DNA of 64,000 nucleotides, taken from assembly GCA_963974055.1 (NCBI GenBank), contig CAXBCP010000002.1:1-64000 (forward strand), written 5' to 3'. How positions within the stretch are numbered: the stretch's first letter is position 1; every line of letters begins with the position of its first letter. A program made the translations under genes and the position numbers. Origin of the DNA: CAXBCP01 sp963974055 (GTDB lineage Bacteria > Pseudomonadota > Alphaproteobacteria > MPNO01 > UBA830). The notes below the pieces were generated by a model, which saw nothing but the letters and a program-made list of their open reading frames with translations, searched no databases and was not told the origin of the DNA. Below are positions 19,431-28,072 of the stretch, piece after piece.

Positions 19431-20398
19431 GTCGCGGGAAAAGGCTCGGCGCCGGCCGCGTGAAAAACGAAGGCGGCGCCCATTCCTGCATCCGGGTGGA
19501 CCGCGATGCGATCGCCCTCATCCGCAAGCAACGGCACGCCCCGGGCAGCCAGAAACGCTCGGGTCGCAGTCATGTCGGCACTGCGGATCGAAACCGCCAC
19601 GATATACGGCAGGCCCGGTACGGTGATCCCCGGCAGCATCCCGGTGCAGCCCGCCGGCGGGCAAATGGAAATCCGCCCCCGGTCGAGATCGATCCGATAC
19701 CCGTTTCCGGCCGGCTCCGCCGTCCGCCCGGTAAACCGCTCATACCGGATTGCCGCTTCTTCCGGGTCTTCGGCGCAGATCAGCAGGCCCGACAACATAT
19801 CGATGGCGTTCTCGTCGGCCGTCACCGACGGCTGCCATACCGTTTCCGGGGTGTCCTGACTGAGCACCTGAACGCGCCCCTCGGCCATCGCGTCCGACGG
19901 CAGGCGAATAACGGAAAACGCGGCCGTCCCCTCACCGCCGGCATCCAGCGGCATCGGACGGCGAAGCGCGATCGGCGCCTCCGGGGCGAATCCGGCCTCG
20001 CGCAGACGCGCCGTCGCGGCTTCGGTATCCGCGACCGTGAAGGCGATCAGGTGAAGGCCGGTATACCGGGCGAGGCCGTCGTCGAGCTGTTTTGTGATGG
20101 CCGACTGGACATCCGGCACACGGGTCAGAATTTCGAGATAGCCGCGCCGGATCATGGCGCAGCGGTTCGCGGTTCCCGACGGCACCCGGCTGCCATCCGG
20201 TTGCTCGTTCATATGCACGGTATACGGAGTAAGCGGAAATCCGAGCCGGCCGAAGGCGTCGGACGCCGCGTCCATGTCGGGGACAAACCAGCCGACATGA
20301 TCGAGAAAAATCTGACCGCCGCGGGGCGTCTGGTCCGGAAGATCGGCGGCGGGGCGACGATGGCCCGGCCCCGGACTTTCGTTGGAATGTTCTGTCAT
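19427..20398 (-). CDS. VOC-superfamily (glyoxalase-like) protein
   Basis: About 323 residues with two vicinal-oxygen-chelate halves. The first begins FLDHVGWFVPDMDAA and is followed by GLHLIAFTVAD. The second includes LPYIVAVSIRSADMTA. The pattern resembles glyoxalase-like domain proteins (including bleomycin-resistance/dioxygenase relatives). Metal ligands and substrate cannot be fixed. The start is uncertain: the ATG at 20398 is the first ATG, though no strong ribosome site is visible, and a TTG at 20449 would add 17 residues. It is coupled to the downstream chaC-like gene by GTGA. Confidence 0.7.
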   Translation of the reverse strand: MTEHSNESPGPGHRRPAADLPDQTPRGGQIFLDHVGWFVPDMDAASDAFGRLGFPLTPYTVHMNEQPDGSRVPSGTANRCAMIRRGYLEILTRVPDVQSAITKQLDDGLARYTGLHLIAFTVADTEAATARLREAGFAPEAPIALRRPMPLDAGGEGTAAFSVIRLPSDAMAEGRVQVLSQDTPETVWQPSVTADENAIDMLSGLLICAEDPEEAAIRYERFTGRTAEPAGNGYRIDLDRGRISICPPAGCTGMLPGITVPGLPYIVAVSIRSADMTATRAFLAARGVPLLADEGDRIAVHPDAGMGAAFVFHAAGAEPFPAT

Positions 20399-20699
20399 AT
20401 CGTTGCGTAGAATAACGTCGGGACAACCGCCTGTCGCTGCTGCCGCCAAAATTTTCGCGAATCACCGCATCATATACGCCGTAGACACGATTCAGGGGCG
20501 TGGATAGACTTTTTTGCACAAAAAATCGGCAACCAAGCCGTACCTCTCGACGCCGGGTTATGGGGGCGCCACTCGGGCCGCAACAATCGGCCGACAGGCG
20601 ATAACCGGCGGCAGTTAGTCCCGGGACAACCAAAAAGAAAAATCCGACATGCCGGGCAAGCCTATCCGGCGCAACCATAGGGAAGAAACGGGGTACAAA
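20399..20699. other. Divergent intergenic region, no gene seen
   Basis: A 301-base gap between the divergent VOC and permease genes. It contains AT-rich patches around 20505-20530 that could be promoter elements and a GGGAAGAAACGGGG ribosome-site region before the permease. No open frame with a plausible start, strong hairpin, purine riboswitch or operator could be supported by eye. Confidence 0.5.
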
Positions 20700-22064
20700 A
20701 TGGCAGATGCAAATCAACTAAGAGATCCGGACTACAAGCCGCCATTGGGCGAAGCAATTCCGCTCGGGATACAACATGTCCTGGCGATGTTCGCCGGCAA
20801 TATCACGGTACCGCTTATCGTGGCACTGGCTGCGGGGCCGCAATACATTACGGTACTGGTACAGATATCGCTTCTCGCCGCAGGCGTTGCGACCCTGATC
20901 CAGACGATCGGGATTGGCCCGGTCGGCGCCAGGCTGCCGATCGTGCAGGGCACCAGCTTCGCCTATATCGGCATCCTGACCGGCGCCCTGAAAGGCGGCG
21001 CCACCCTAGCTGCGGTGTTCGGTGCGTCGCTTGTCGGCGGACTGTTCCAGATCGTTCTCGGATATTTTATCCCGCAGATACGCAAATGGATTCCGGCGCT
21101 GGTTTCAGGCGTCGTAGTGATGACCATCGGCTTTACGCTGCTGCCGGTGGGCATCAAATACTCGGCCGGGTGCGGCGCCTATCCGGCTCCGTTCTGCAAG
21201 GCGGGCGGGTTCGGCGATATGTCGCACTGGCTGCTGGCCCTGTTCGTGATCCTGACAATCCTGTTTATCAGGCGCTACGGCAAAGGCATCTGGTCGACCG
21301 CATCGATCTTTCTCGGCCTGGCGATCGGTTATATCGTCGCCATTCCCTTCGGCATGATAAATGCCAAGAAGATCGACGCGATCAACAGTGCAAGCTGGTT
21401 CGGCCTGCCCGAAATGCATTTCGGGCTCGAGTTCAGTACGCCGGCGGCGATCGGCCTCATCGGGCTGATGTGCATCATGGCGTTCATCACCACGATCGAG
21501 ACGGTCGGCGACATTTCCGGCATCACGATGGGCGGCGCCGACCGCGAGCCGACGGACAAGGAACTGAAGGGCGGTATAATGGCCGACGGCCTGGGTTCGG
21601 CCGTGGTGGCCCTGTTCGGCGGCCTGCCGAATACATCCTACAGCCAGAATGTCGGCCTTGTGTCCTTCACCAAGATGATGAGCCGCCATGTCGTTACGAT
21701 CGGGGCATTCTTCCTGATCCTCTGCGGTCTGGTGCCGAAACTGGCCGCGGTGATTGCCGCGATGCCGGAAGCGGTTCTCGGCGGCGCCGCGATCGTCATG
21801 TTCGGCATGATCGTTGCCGCCGGCATGAAACTGGTCGGGCAGTCAGGATACACGACCCGGAACATGCTGATCGTCGCGATCTCGCTCGGGCTTGGACTTG
21901 GCTTGTGGCAGGTCAACCAGCTTGCCGGTCTCGCACAGTTCGGCCCGTTGCCGGCCGATATCCTGCCGGCATGGTCGGTACCGCTCTTCGTGTCGGGGAT
22001 CGTCGTATCGGGTCTCTGCGCCGCGATCATGAACGCACTGATGCCGGAAGAGGAAATGACCTGA
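20700..22064 (+). CDS. NCS2-family uracil/xanthine:cation symporter
   Basis: A 454-residue inner-membrane permease with about 14 hydrophobic segments. The NCS2 hallmarks are QGTSFAYIG in the first half, and FITTIETVGDISG followed by GGLPNTSYSQNVG in the second, which form the nucleobase site. The family imports uracil, xanthine or urate with protons or sodium; the substrate is not determined. The ATG at 20700 follows GGGAAGAAACGGGG. A strong terminator follows the gene. Confidence 0.9.
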   Translation: MADANQLRDPDYKPPLGEAIPLGIQHVLAMFAGNITVPLIVALAAGPQYITVLVQISLLAAGVATLIQTIGIGPVGARLPIVQGTSFAYIGILTGALKGGATLAAVFGASLVGGLFQIVLGYFIPQIRKWIPALVSGVVVMTIGFTLLPVGIKYSAGCGAYPAPFCKAGGFGDMSHWLLALFVILTILFIRRYGKGIWSTASIFLGLAIGYIVAIPFGMINAKKIDAINSASWFGLPEMHFGLEFSTPAAIGLIGLMCIMAFITTIETVGDISGITMGGADREPTDKELKGGIMADGLGSAVVALFGGLPNTSYSQNVGLVSFTKMMSRHVVTIGAFFLILCGLVPKLAAVIAAMPEAVLGGAAIVMFGMIVAAGMKLVGQSGYTTRNMLIVAISLGLGLGLWQVNQLAGLAQFGPLPADILPAWSVPLFVSGIVVSGLCAAIMNALMPEEEMT

Positions 22065-22104
22065 ACGCGCACAACACCGACCGTTGAGCAGTCGTTTCGA
22101 AGCC

Positions 22105-22135
22105 CCCCGGGCCGCAATCGGCGGCCCGGGGTTTT
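22105..22135 (+). terminator. Rho-independent terminator after the NCS2 permease
   Basis: A perfect 11-base stem (CCCCGGGCCGC / GCGGCCCGGGG) with the 5-base loop AATCG, followed by TTTT. It lies 41 bases past the permease stop. There is no A-run on the other side, so it acts on the plus strand only. Confidence 0.9.
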
Positions 22136-22208
22136 CTGTGCCTACACGCCTGCCCCGATTCTCCGTTCCCGAAATCAGTCCCCGGATGTCTGAGGGCCTT
22201 CGCCCCGG

Positions 22209-25200
22209 TCAGACGATCCAGATACCGGTATCGACATCCGCGGCATTGACGTTCTGCAGGGTCACCAGGGTCTGCGGCGAGTCGCCACCGCCGTTGCTGT
22301 CAACCTGAACCAGCGTATCCGCGCCGGACTGGGTAAGCTGCACATAGCCGTCGGCAAAGGCATCGGTGCCCCCGTAGCCGAGGTTCGCGAGCATCTGGCT
22401 GATATCGAGCGTATCGACGTCGCCGCTGGTCGAAAAATCGGTGATGGTATCGCCACGTTCGCTGACATCCTCGTAAACGAACGTATCCGAGCCGGCACCG
22501 CCTTCCATCCGGTCTTCCGCCGCGCCCCCGAACAGGGTATCCGCGCCATCATTGCCGAACATGCGGTCGCGGCCGGCGCCGCCATTGATGTTGTCCGCGC
22601 CGTCGCCGCCGAGCATCCAGTCGTTACCGCCCTGCCCGTTCAGCGTGTCGTCGCCGCCGTCGCCCTGAACATGATCGCCGCCGTCGCCTGCATTGATCAC
22701 GTCGGCATCCGCGCCGCCGTACAGGGCATCGAACTGATCTCCGCCAATCAGCGTGTCGTTACCGTCGCCGCCCCGCAGCGTATCGAGGCCGCCATTGCCG
22801 GACAGCACGTTGTCGCCCGCATTGCCGATGATCGTTTCGCCCAGCGCGGTGCCTGTCCCGTCGATATGGTCCGCCCCCGTCAGGGTGAGGTTTTCGAAGT
22901 TCTCCGTCAGGGTCCACGACACCGATGATTCGACGGTATCGTTCCCTTCGCCCGCCAATTCAGTGAGTGTATCCAGAACGCCGTCGACAACGTAGGTGTC
23001 GTCGCCGAGGCCGCCGATCAGCATGTCGAGCCCAGCGCCGCCATCCAGCCGGTCGTCGCCGTCACCGCCATAGAGAACATCCCCGTCGAGGCCGCCTTCG
23101 AGCGTATCGTTGCCGGCACCACCGTGGAGGATGTCCGCGCCTGCAAGGCCGGACAGGTGGTTGGCGCCGTCATTGCCGTTGATGACATTCGCGGCATCGT
23201 TGCCGGCGCCGTCGATATCGTCGCTGCCGGTCAGTTCCAGGTTTTCGACATTGTCGCCCAACGTCCAGTCGATCGACGACCGAATCGTATCGGTGCCTTC
23301 GCCGAGGTTTTCGACCACTGTGTCGGCGTGATGATCCACCACATAGGTATCGTCGCCGATACCGCCGGTCAGCGTGTCGCGGCCCACGCCGCCGTCAAGG
23401 ATATCGTTGCCGGCATGTCCGAACATCCGGTCGACACCGTCGCCGCCGTCCAGGACGTCATCGCCGTCGCCTGCGACCATCCAGTCATTGCCGGTGCCGC
23501 CGTAAAGCGTGTCGTCGCCGGCATCGCCCTGCACGTGATCGCTGCCGTCTCCCCCGGCGACAATATCGTTGCCGTCGCCGCCATACAGCGAGTCGTTCCC
23601 GGCGCCGCCGTCGACCGTGTCATTGCCGCCGCCGCCGTGCAGCATATCGTCTCCGTCGAGCCCTTCGATGAATTCGCCGACGATCGTCCCTTCGAGAACG
23701 TCGTTGCCACCGCTGGCCGCTTGCGAAATGCCGATAAAGTCGTCTTCTCCGAGTGCGCTTTTCGCGATGCCGGTCAGGGTAATCGTGCCGCCGCTGAGCG
23801 AAATGACGCTGCGGTCGCCATAATCCGTCGTTGCCGCCATCAGTTCGGCAAACGTGCCGCCCCAGGTACCGGACAGATCTATAACGTCGGTTCCCGGCGC
23901 AAAATCGGCAATTGTATCGTCGCCGAAGTTCAGATTGAACGCGAACGTATCCCCGGCTTCGCCGCCGGTCAGCACATCGTCGCCTTCGCCGCCGTCAATC
24001 GTGTTTGCGCCTGCGTTTCCCGAAATCGCATTTGCGGCGGCGTTGCCGGTCGCATCGAGATCGGCGTCTCCGGTCAGTTCAAGGTTTTCGATATTGTCGC
24101 CCAGGCTCCAGTCGACCGATGCGCGGACCGTATCGCTCCCCTCACCCAGCGCTTCGGCCACGACATCATGCGCGTCGTCGACGACATAGGTGTCGTTTCC
24201 GGCGCCGCCGGTCATTTTGTCCTGGCCGACCCCGCCGTCGAGCACGTCGTCGCCTGCATTACCGAACAATGCGTCCTTGCCCGCGCCGCCGTCGATCGTG
24301 TCGTTGCCGTCGCCACCGAGCATCCAGTCGTTGCCGCCGTCGCCGTTCAGAATATCGTCGCCCGCATCGCCCTGGATGTGGTCGCCGCCGTCGCCGCCGT
24401 CGATAACGTCGTCGCCCGCCCCGGCATACAGTTTGTCGAACTGCGCGCCCCCGACAAGGGTGTCGTTTCCGGCCCCGCCGTGAAGGGTATTCTGGCCGCC
24501 AAGCCCCGTCAGGACGTTGGCGCCTTCATTGCCAACAAGCGTGTTGCCCGCGGAATTTCCCGTGCCGTCGATATCTGCAGCACCGGTAAGCGTAAGGTTT
24601 TCGACATTGTCGCCCAGCGCCCAACTTACCGAAGATTCGACAGTATCGGTGCCCTCGCCCGCGAGTTCGGTAACGGTATCGCCCGCCTCATCGATGATAT
24701 AGGTGTCGTCGCCGGCGGCGCCGATCAGCGTGTCGTCGCCCGCACCGCCCTGCAGTACATCGTCGCCATCCGTGCCGTTGACGGTGGTTCCGGCGATGAC
24801 GCCGACGAAATGATCCTCGCTAAGCGCCGATTTCGAAACGCCGAGAAGCGTAATCGTGCCACCGTCGAGACTGATGACCGACCGGTCGCCCATATCGGTC
24901 GTCGCCGCCATGAGGCTCGAAAAATTGCCTTCCCATACCTGGGAGAGGTCGATCCGGTCCGAGCCGGGCGTAAAGTCGGCGATGACGTCTTCGCCGAAAT
25001 CGCCACTGAACACGAACATGTCGCCGCCGCGGCCGCCCGTCAGGACGTTGTCGCCTTCGTTTCCGGCAAGAACGTTATCGCCGGAATTGCCGGTCGCATC
25101 GATATCCGCCGCACCGGTCAGTGTCAGGTTTTCGAAATTATTCTTGAGCGTCCAGTCCACGGACGATTCAACCGTGTCGGTGCCCTGTCCGCTTCTCTCG

Positions 25201-25955
25201 GAGACGCGGTCGCGGACGTTATCGACGACATAGGTATCATCGCCCCTGCCGCCGTTCATCGTGTCCCGCCCGGTACCGCCGTCAAGCCGGTCATTGCCGT
25301 CGCCACCCGACAGACGGTCGTCTCCGCTGCCGCCTGCAAGGGAATCGTCGCCCGTACCGCCGTCCAGCGTGTCTTTACCGTCACCGCCTGACAGCGCATC
25401 GTTGCCGGTGCCGCCATACAGTCGGTCATTGCCCGCGCCGCCGGAAAGGTTGTCTTCGCCGTCGTCGCCATGGAGCTTGTCATTACCGGCGCCACCGGAG
25501 AGCACGTCATTGCCGATACCGCCGCTCAGGTCATCGTTCCCCGCGCCGCCGTCCAGGCGATCGTTTCCGGCTTCACCGAACAGCTTGTCATTGCCGCTGC
25601 CGCCATCGAGCGTGTCATCGCCATCGCGGCCATACAGTTTGTCGTTGCCGCTGCCGCCCGAAATTTCGTCATCGCCAGCCGTGCCGGAAATCCGGTCGTT
25701 GCCCTTTCCGCCCGACAGCTGATCGTCGTCACGATCATCAGGATCATCACGGTCTTTCCGACCGTTGCGATCGTCGCGATCGTCGCGGCTTTTGGAATTT
25801 CGGTCGTCGTTGCCGCTGCTGCGAGAATCCGAACCGGGAGACTTGTCCTCGACCGGCTGTACGTTCCGGCCCGACCAGGCATCGAAACGGAGCGAAAGCA
25901 CGTCACCGATACCACGTATGAAACTGCTGAGGATGCTGCTGAGACTACCGAACAT
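22209..25955 (-). CDS. RTX calcium-binding repeat protein, type I secreted
   Basis: A 1248-residue acidic protein. Residues 1-37 are moderately hydrophobic, 38-82 are an Asp/Arg/Lys-rich low-complexity linker, and nearly all the rest is hemolysin-type GGxGxD nonapeptide repeats (GGAGNDTL-like), broken by spacers of the form GTDTVESSVSW then NLTLTGAADIDGTGN. No catalytic domain was recognised. The last about 80 residues are repeat-free with an ITDF motif and a hydrophobic end (GIWIV), typical of type I secretion signals. Calcium-dependent folding outside the cell is expected. No ABC exporter or membrane-fusion gene is nearby. Larger internal duplications are listed separately. Confidence 0.92.
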   Translation of the reverse strand: MFGSLSSILSSFIRGIGDVLSLRFDAWSGRNVQPVEDKSPGSDSRSSGNDDRNSKSRDDRDDRNGRKDRDDPDDRDDDQLSGGKGNDRISGTAGDDEISGGSGNDKLYGRDGDDTLDGGSGNDKLFGEAGNDRLDGGAGNDDLSGGIGNDVLSGGAGNDKLHGDDGEDNLSGGAGNDRLYGGTGNDALSGGDGKDTLDGGTGDDSLAGGSGDDRLSGGDGNDRLDGGTGRDTMNGGRGDDTYVVDNVRDRVSERSGQGTDTVESSVDWTLKNNFENLTLTGAADIDATGNSGDNVLAGNEGDNVLTGGRGGDMFVFSGDFGEDVIADFTPGSDRIDLSQVWEGNFSSLMAATTDMGDRSVISLDGGTITLLGVSKSALSEDHFVGVIAGTTVNGTDGDDVLQGGAGDDTLIGAAGDDTYIIDEAGDTVTELAGEGTDTVESSVSWALGDNVENLTLTGAADIDGTGNSAGNTLVGNEGANVLTGLGGQNTLHGGAGNDTLVGGAQFDKLYAGAGDDVIDGGDGGDHIQGDAGDDILNGDGGNDWMLGGDGNDTIDGGAGKDALFGNAGDDVLDGGVGQDKMTGGAGNDTYVVDDAHDVVAEALGEGSDTVRASVDWSLGDNIENLELTGDADLDATGNAAANAISGNAGANTIDGGEGDDVLTGGEAGDTFAFNLNFGDDTIADFAPGTDVIDLSGTWGGTFAELMAATTDYGDRSVISLSGGTITLTGIAKSALGEDDFIGISQAASGGNDVLEGTIVGEFIEGLDGDDMLHGGGGNDTVDGGAGNDSLYGGDGNDIVAGGDGSDHVQGDAGDDTLYGGTGNDWMVAGDGDDVLDGGDGVDRMFGHAGNDILDGGVGRDTLTGGIGDDTYVVDHHADTVVENLGEGTDTIRSSIDWTLGDNVENLELTGSDDIDGAGNDAANVINGNDGANHLSGLAGADILHGGAGNDTLEGGLDGDVLYGGDGDDRLDGGAGLDMLIGGLGDDTYVVDGVLDTLTELAGEGNDTVESSVSWTLTENFENLTLTGADHIDGTGTALGETIIGNAGDNVLSGNGGLDTLRGGDGNDTLIGGDQFDALYGGADADVINAGDGGDHVQGDGGDDTLNGQGGNDWMLGGDGADNINGGAGRDRMFGNDGADTLFGGAAEDRMEGGAGSDTFVYEDVSERGDTITDFSTSGDVDTLDISQMLANLGYGGTDAFADGYVQLTQSGADTLVQVDSNGGGDSPQTLVTLQNVNAADVDTGIWIV
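23728..23962 (-). repeat. RTX internal module, copy B
   Basis: A non-nonapeptide segment of about 78 residues with FGDDTIADFAPGTD, MAATTDYGDRSVISL, GGTITLTG and KSALGEDDFIG. It is a close paralogue of the segment at about 24797-25026. Boundaries are approximate. Confidence 0.75.
24797..25026 (-). repeat. RTX internal module, copy A
   Basis: The partner of copy B, reading FGEDVIADFTPGSD, MAATTDMGDRSVISL, GGTITLLG and KSALSEDHFVG. Because the flanking repeat blocks also match, the central part of the protein probably arose by tandem duplication of a unit of several hundred residues. Confidence 0.75.
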
Positions 25956-26188
25956 TGCTACCTGCCTTGCTTACGATTGCAATCCAAACACGGCCGACTA
26001 CCTGCGGCCCTTGAAATATGCCTTTTCAGTATGACAAAAATAGCGATTCCCATACCAATGTCAAGTAATATTACAATAATCAGACAATTTTCGTATTGTA
26101 TATTTCAATATTTCGCGTCAATTTTTAGAAATATCAATAATAATAAAAAATATATAAATTTTTATACTTTATAAACACGTTGTTAACC
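25956..26188. promoter_or_regulatory. AT-rich upstream region of the RTX gene
   Basis: About 230 gene-free bases; the segment 26030-26185 is overwhelmingly A/T, unlike anything else in this GC-rich window, with runs such as AATAATAATAAAAAATAT. A GGCAGGTAGCA segment directly precedes the RTX ATG on the minus strand. Such tracts commonly bind xenogeneic silencers or MucR/Ros-type regulators and hold promoters of surface genes. That role is inferred. Confidence 0.5.
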
Positions 26189-26262
26189 ATGCGTGCCATC
26201 TGGAGGACACCAGGAAAGACAACAGAAGCCCCCCAAAGAGACCTTTCCTCCCCGGGCAATCG

Positions 26263-26280
26263 GTACCGCACATGCGGTAC
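26263..26280. promoter_or_regulatory. Perfect dyad GTACCGCACATGCGGTAC
   Basis: Two 8-base arms (GTACCGCA/TGCGGTAC) separated by CA. It could be a regulator operator for the AT-rich promoter region next door or a hairpin in the candidate transcript. No specific regulator can be named. Confidence 0.45.
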
Positions 26281-26418
26281 ACGCCACAAATAAACCTAAA
26301 TATTTAGACAAACGTGAACGCAGGGAACAATTCGGCAACCCCGAATACTGCCGAACAGGCGGTTAGCGCCGCTTCACCGCATTGCGAAACACGCCACGAC
26401 GCCGACATCACAGTCGGC

Positions 26419-26448
26419 ACGGGCCGGCGCCGGGCGCCGGCCCGTTTT
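26419..26448 (+). terminator. Plus-strand terminator-like hairpin
   Basis: A 12-base perfect stem (ACGGGCCGGCGC / GCGCCGGCCCGT) with a 3-base loop, followed by TTT. On the minus strand there is no U-run after the stem, so it is better as a plus-strand terminator than as the end of the Lin0512 gene at 26464, although it could serve both as a structure. Confidence 0.7.
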
Positions 26449-26463
26449 ACGATCAGAGAACGG

Positions 26464-26805
26464 TCAGGGCAGGTCCAGGCGCACGATAATCGCCGCGGTC
26501 GCTATCACCGCTTTGTCGTCGCCGTCATCCGTCGGCACATCGAGGCCGCCGGTCACCGCCGTCACGCTGATCTGGCCATATGGCAGAGCCTTCGCGACGA
26601 CGTCGGTATCCACCGCATCCGGGTTCTGCACGCCGATCTTTACCTCGACCTGCATATCGTCAGGCGAAATATTCAGCGACCGGATCATCGTCAGCGAACT
26701 GTGATGGATCGCGTCGTCGACGGCGCGGACGGCCGCCTTCGTATAATCGCCGCCATGCAGATCGTTGCCCATGCCGATTTCAAGCACCATGCGTTTCAAC
26801 GCCAT
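26464..26805 (-). CDS. Lin0512 family conserved hypothetical protein
   Basis: A 113-residue small protein. The family pattern is clear: MALKRMVLEIGMGNDLHGGD, AAVRAVDDAIHHSSL, VEVKIGVQNP, and a Gly/Asp-rich C-terminal part. Lin0512 proteins are widespread with no known function. The ATG at 26805 follows AAAGGA at a good distance; a longer reading upstream is not supported. It is divergent from the LigA/LigB genes by 119 bases, which may mean shared control. Confidence 0.85.
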   Translation of the reverse strand: MALKRMVLEIGMGNDLHGGDYTKAAVRAVDDAIHHSSLTMIRSLNISPDDMQVEVKIGVQNPDAVDTDVVAKALPYGQISVTAVTGGLDVPTDDGDDKAVIATAAIIVRLDLP

Positions 26806-26924
26806 TTCAGATATTCCTTTGCTGTTGGAGCCGCACCCTGCCCGTATCCGCGCAAAAGCGCAAAACCCGGTTGTCGCCGGCGATTTCCGCACTAAACTCG
26901 CCCTACACTTCGAAAGGTGCCGGC

Positions 26925-27233
26925 ATGACCGATTATTGGCTCAGCAAACTCTTCTTCGACATTCAGTCGCCGGATAATCTGGCCAGATGGAAGGCCGACC
27001 GCGATTCCGTTCTCGAGGACTATCCGTTGAGCCCCGAAATGCGGCAGGCGGTGATCGACAACGACCTCGAAGCGATTGCGCCGCATGTAAATGCCTATCT
27101 GCTGCGCTTTTATTTCAGCATCTGCGGCATGAAAGACGACGAATTGCTGGCCAGGCTGCACGCAATGAAACCAAAGATGAGACCGGCGACCGGTGTCGGG
27201 CAATCCGCGCAGGGAGAAACACAACATGGCTGA
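26925..27233 (+). CDS. LigA-type small subunit of extradiol dioxygenase
   Basis: A 102-residue helical subunit resembling the alpha subunit of protocatechuate 4,5-dioxygenase (LigAB, class III extradiol type). Recognisable parts are the N-terminal WLSKLFFDI, DNLARWKADRDSVL and the central NDLEAI region. The alpha subunit caps the active site of LigB and carries no metal. AAAGG precedes the ATG. The 3' end overlaps the LigB-like gene by eight bases, so the two subunits should be made together. Confidence 0.8.
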   Translation: MTDYWLSKLFFDIQSPDNLARWKADRDSVLEDYPLSPEMRQAVIDNDLEAIAPHVNAYLLRFYFSICGMKDDELLARLHAMKPKMRPATGVGQSAQGETQHG

Positions 27234-28059
27234 ACTGGTCGGCGCCTTCGCCGCATCGCACGGGCCGCTCATCGCCCGCGAATGGGACAATCTGCCCGAC
27301 GGGCCGAAAGAAAAGCTACAGGCCGCCTTCGACGAGACGGGACGGCGCCTGAAAGCGCTCGAGCCGGATGTGCTTGTGATGCTGTCGCCGGATCACTGGG
27401 TTAATTTTTTCATCAACAACCTGCCAAGCTTCTGCATCGGCATCGGTGCGGAACACGACGGACCGCCGGAACCGTTCATGAAAGCCGTTTACCCGCACGA
27501 CACCCTGCCCGGTCATCCCGGATTCGGCCGCCACCTGCTGGACACCGCGCTTCAGAACGACTTCGATCCGGCAATTTCCCACCGGCTGCGTCTCGATCAC
27601 GGGTTCTGCGTGCCCTTGTGGCGCATGGGGATCGATCCCGCCCTGCCGATCGTCCCGGTAACGGTCAACCAGCTGGAAGAGCCGCTGCCGACGCTGCGCC
27701 GCTGCATTGCCTGGGGCAAGATGCTCCGCCGGGCCATCGACAGCTATCCGGCGGACCTGCGCATCGCTATTCTCGGCACCGGGGGATTGAGCCATTCTAT
27801 CGGCGAACCCACCATGGGCGAGATCGACGAGCCGTTCGACCGCATATGCATAGACCTGTTCACCAATGCCGATGACGACGCGCTGGCCGACGGGCTTGAA
27901 CGCGAACTCGCGACCACCGGCAACGGCGCCGAGGAGGTCCGAGACTGGGTCATCGCCCACGCCGCCGCCGGCAGCCAGGGCTTCGATCTGATCGATTACA
28001 CGCCGGTCGCCGAAGTCTATATCGGCTGCGGCGTCGCCCAATGGCACCCGGCGGCCTGA
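27226..28059 (+). CDS. LigB-type catalytic subunit of class III extradiol dioxygenase
   Basis: A 277-residue Fe(II) dioxygenase subunit. The iron-ligand histidines are expected in FAASHGP (near residue 13) and SPDHWVNFF (near 56), with a later glutamate completing the site; DHGFCVPLW and LGTGGLSHSIG are further family motifs. LigAB enzymes split catechol-type rings such as protocatechuate or gallate next to the hydroxyl pair. The actual substrate is open. GGGAG precedes the ATG, which lies inside the ligA-like gene. Dienelactone hydrolase follows 13 bases downstream. Confidence 0.85.
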   Translation: MAELVGAFAASHGPLIAREWDNLPDGPKEKLQAAFDETGRRLKALEPDVLVMLSPDHWVNFFINNLPSFCIGIGAEHDGPPEPFMKAVYPHDTLPGHPGFGRHLLDTALQNDFDPAISHRLRLDHGFCVPLWRMGIDPALPIVPVTVNQLEEPLPTLRRCIAWGKMLRRAIDSYPADLRIAILGTGGLSHSIGEPTMGEIDEPFDRICIDLFTNADDDALADGLERELATTGNGAEEVRDWVIAHAAAGSQGFDLIDYTPVAEVYIGCGVAQWHPAA

Positions 28060-28072
28060 CCGGGACGGCAGG

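Larger units (their letters stand above)
26189..26448 (+). other. Candidate structured transcript or short ORF with terminator
   Basis: A region without an assigned gene. On the plus strand it has an AT-rich promoter-like tract at its left, a perfect 8-base dyad at 26263-26280, a 6-base hairpin at 26401-26418 (GCCGAC/GTCGGC) and a strong terminator at its end. A 34-codon frame at 26189-26293 starts with ATG but has no ribosome site. No gene on the plus strand otherwise needs that terminator. A small RNA is possible; no known RNA family was recognised. Confidence 0.3.

Noticed and set aside
20399..20699. Purine or xanthine riboswitch before the NCS2 permease
   Set aside because: No conserved riboswitch core or terminator/anti-terminator structure could be recognised in the gap.
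23124..25391. A 755-codon frame opposite the RTX gene
   Set aside because: Its apparent repeats are the reverse complement of the RTX nonapeptide repeats; no independent coding signal.
25261..25720. Tandem repeats as a CRISPR array
   Set aside because: The repeats are RTX nonapeptide codons in frame with the protein, not direct repeats with unique spacers.
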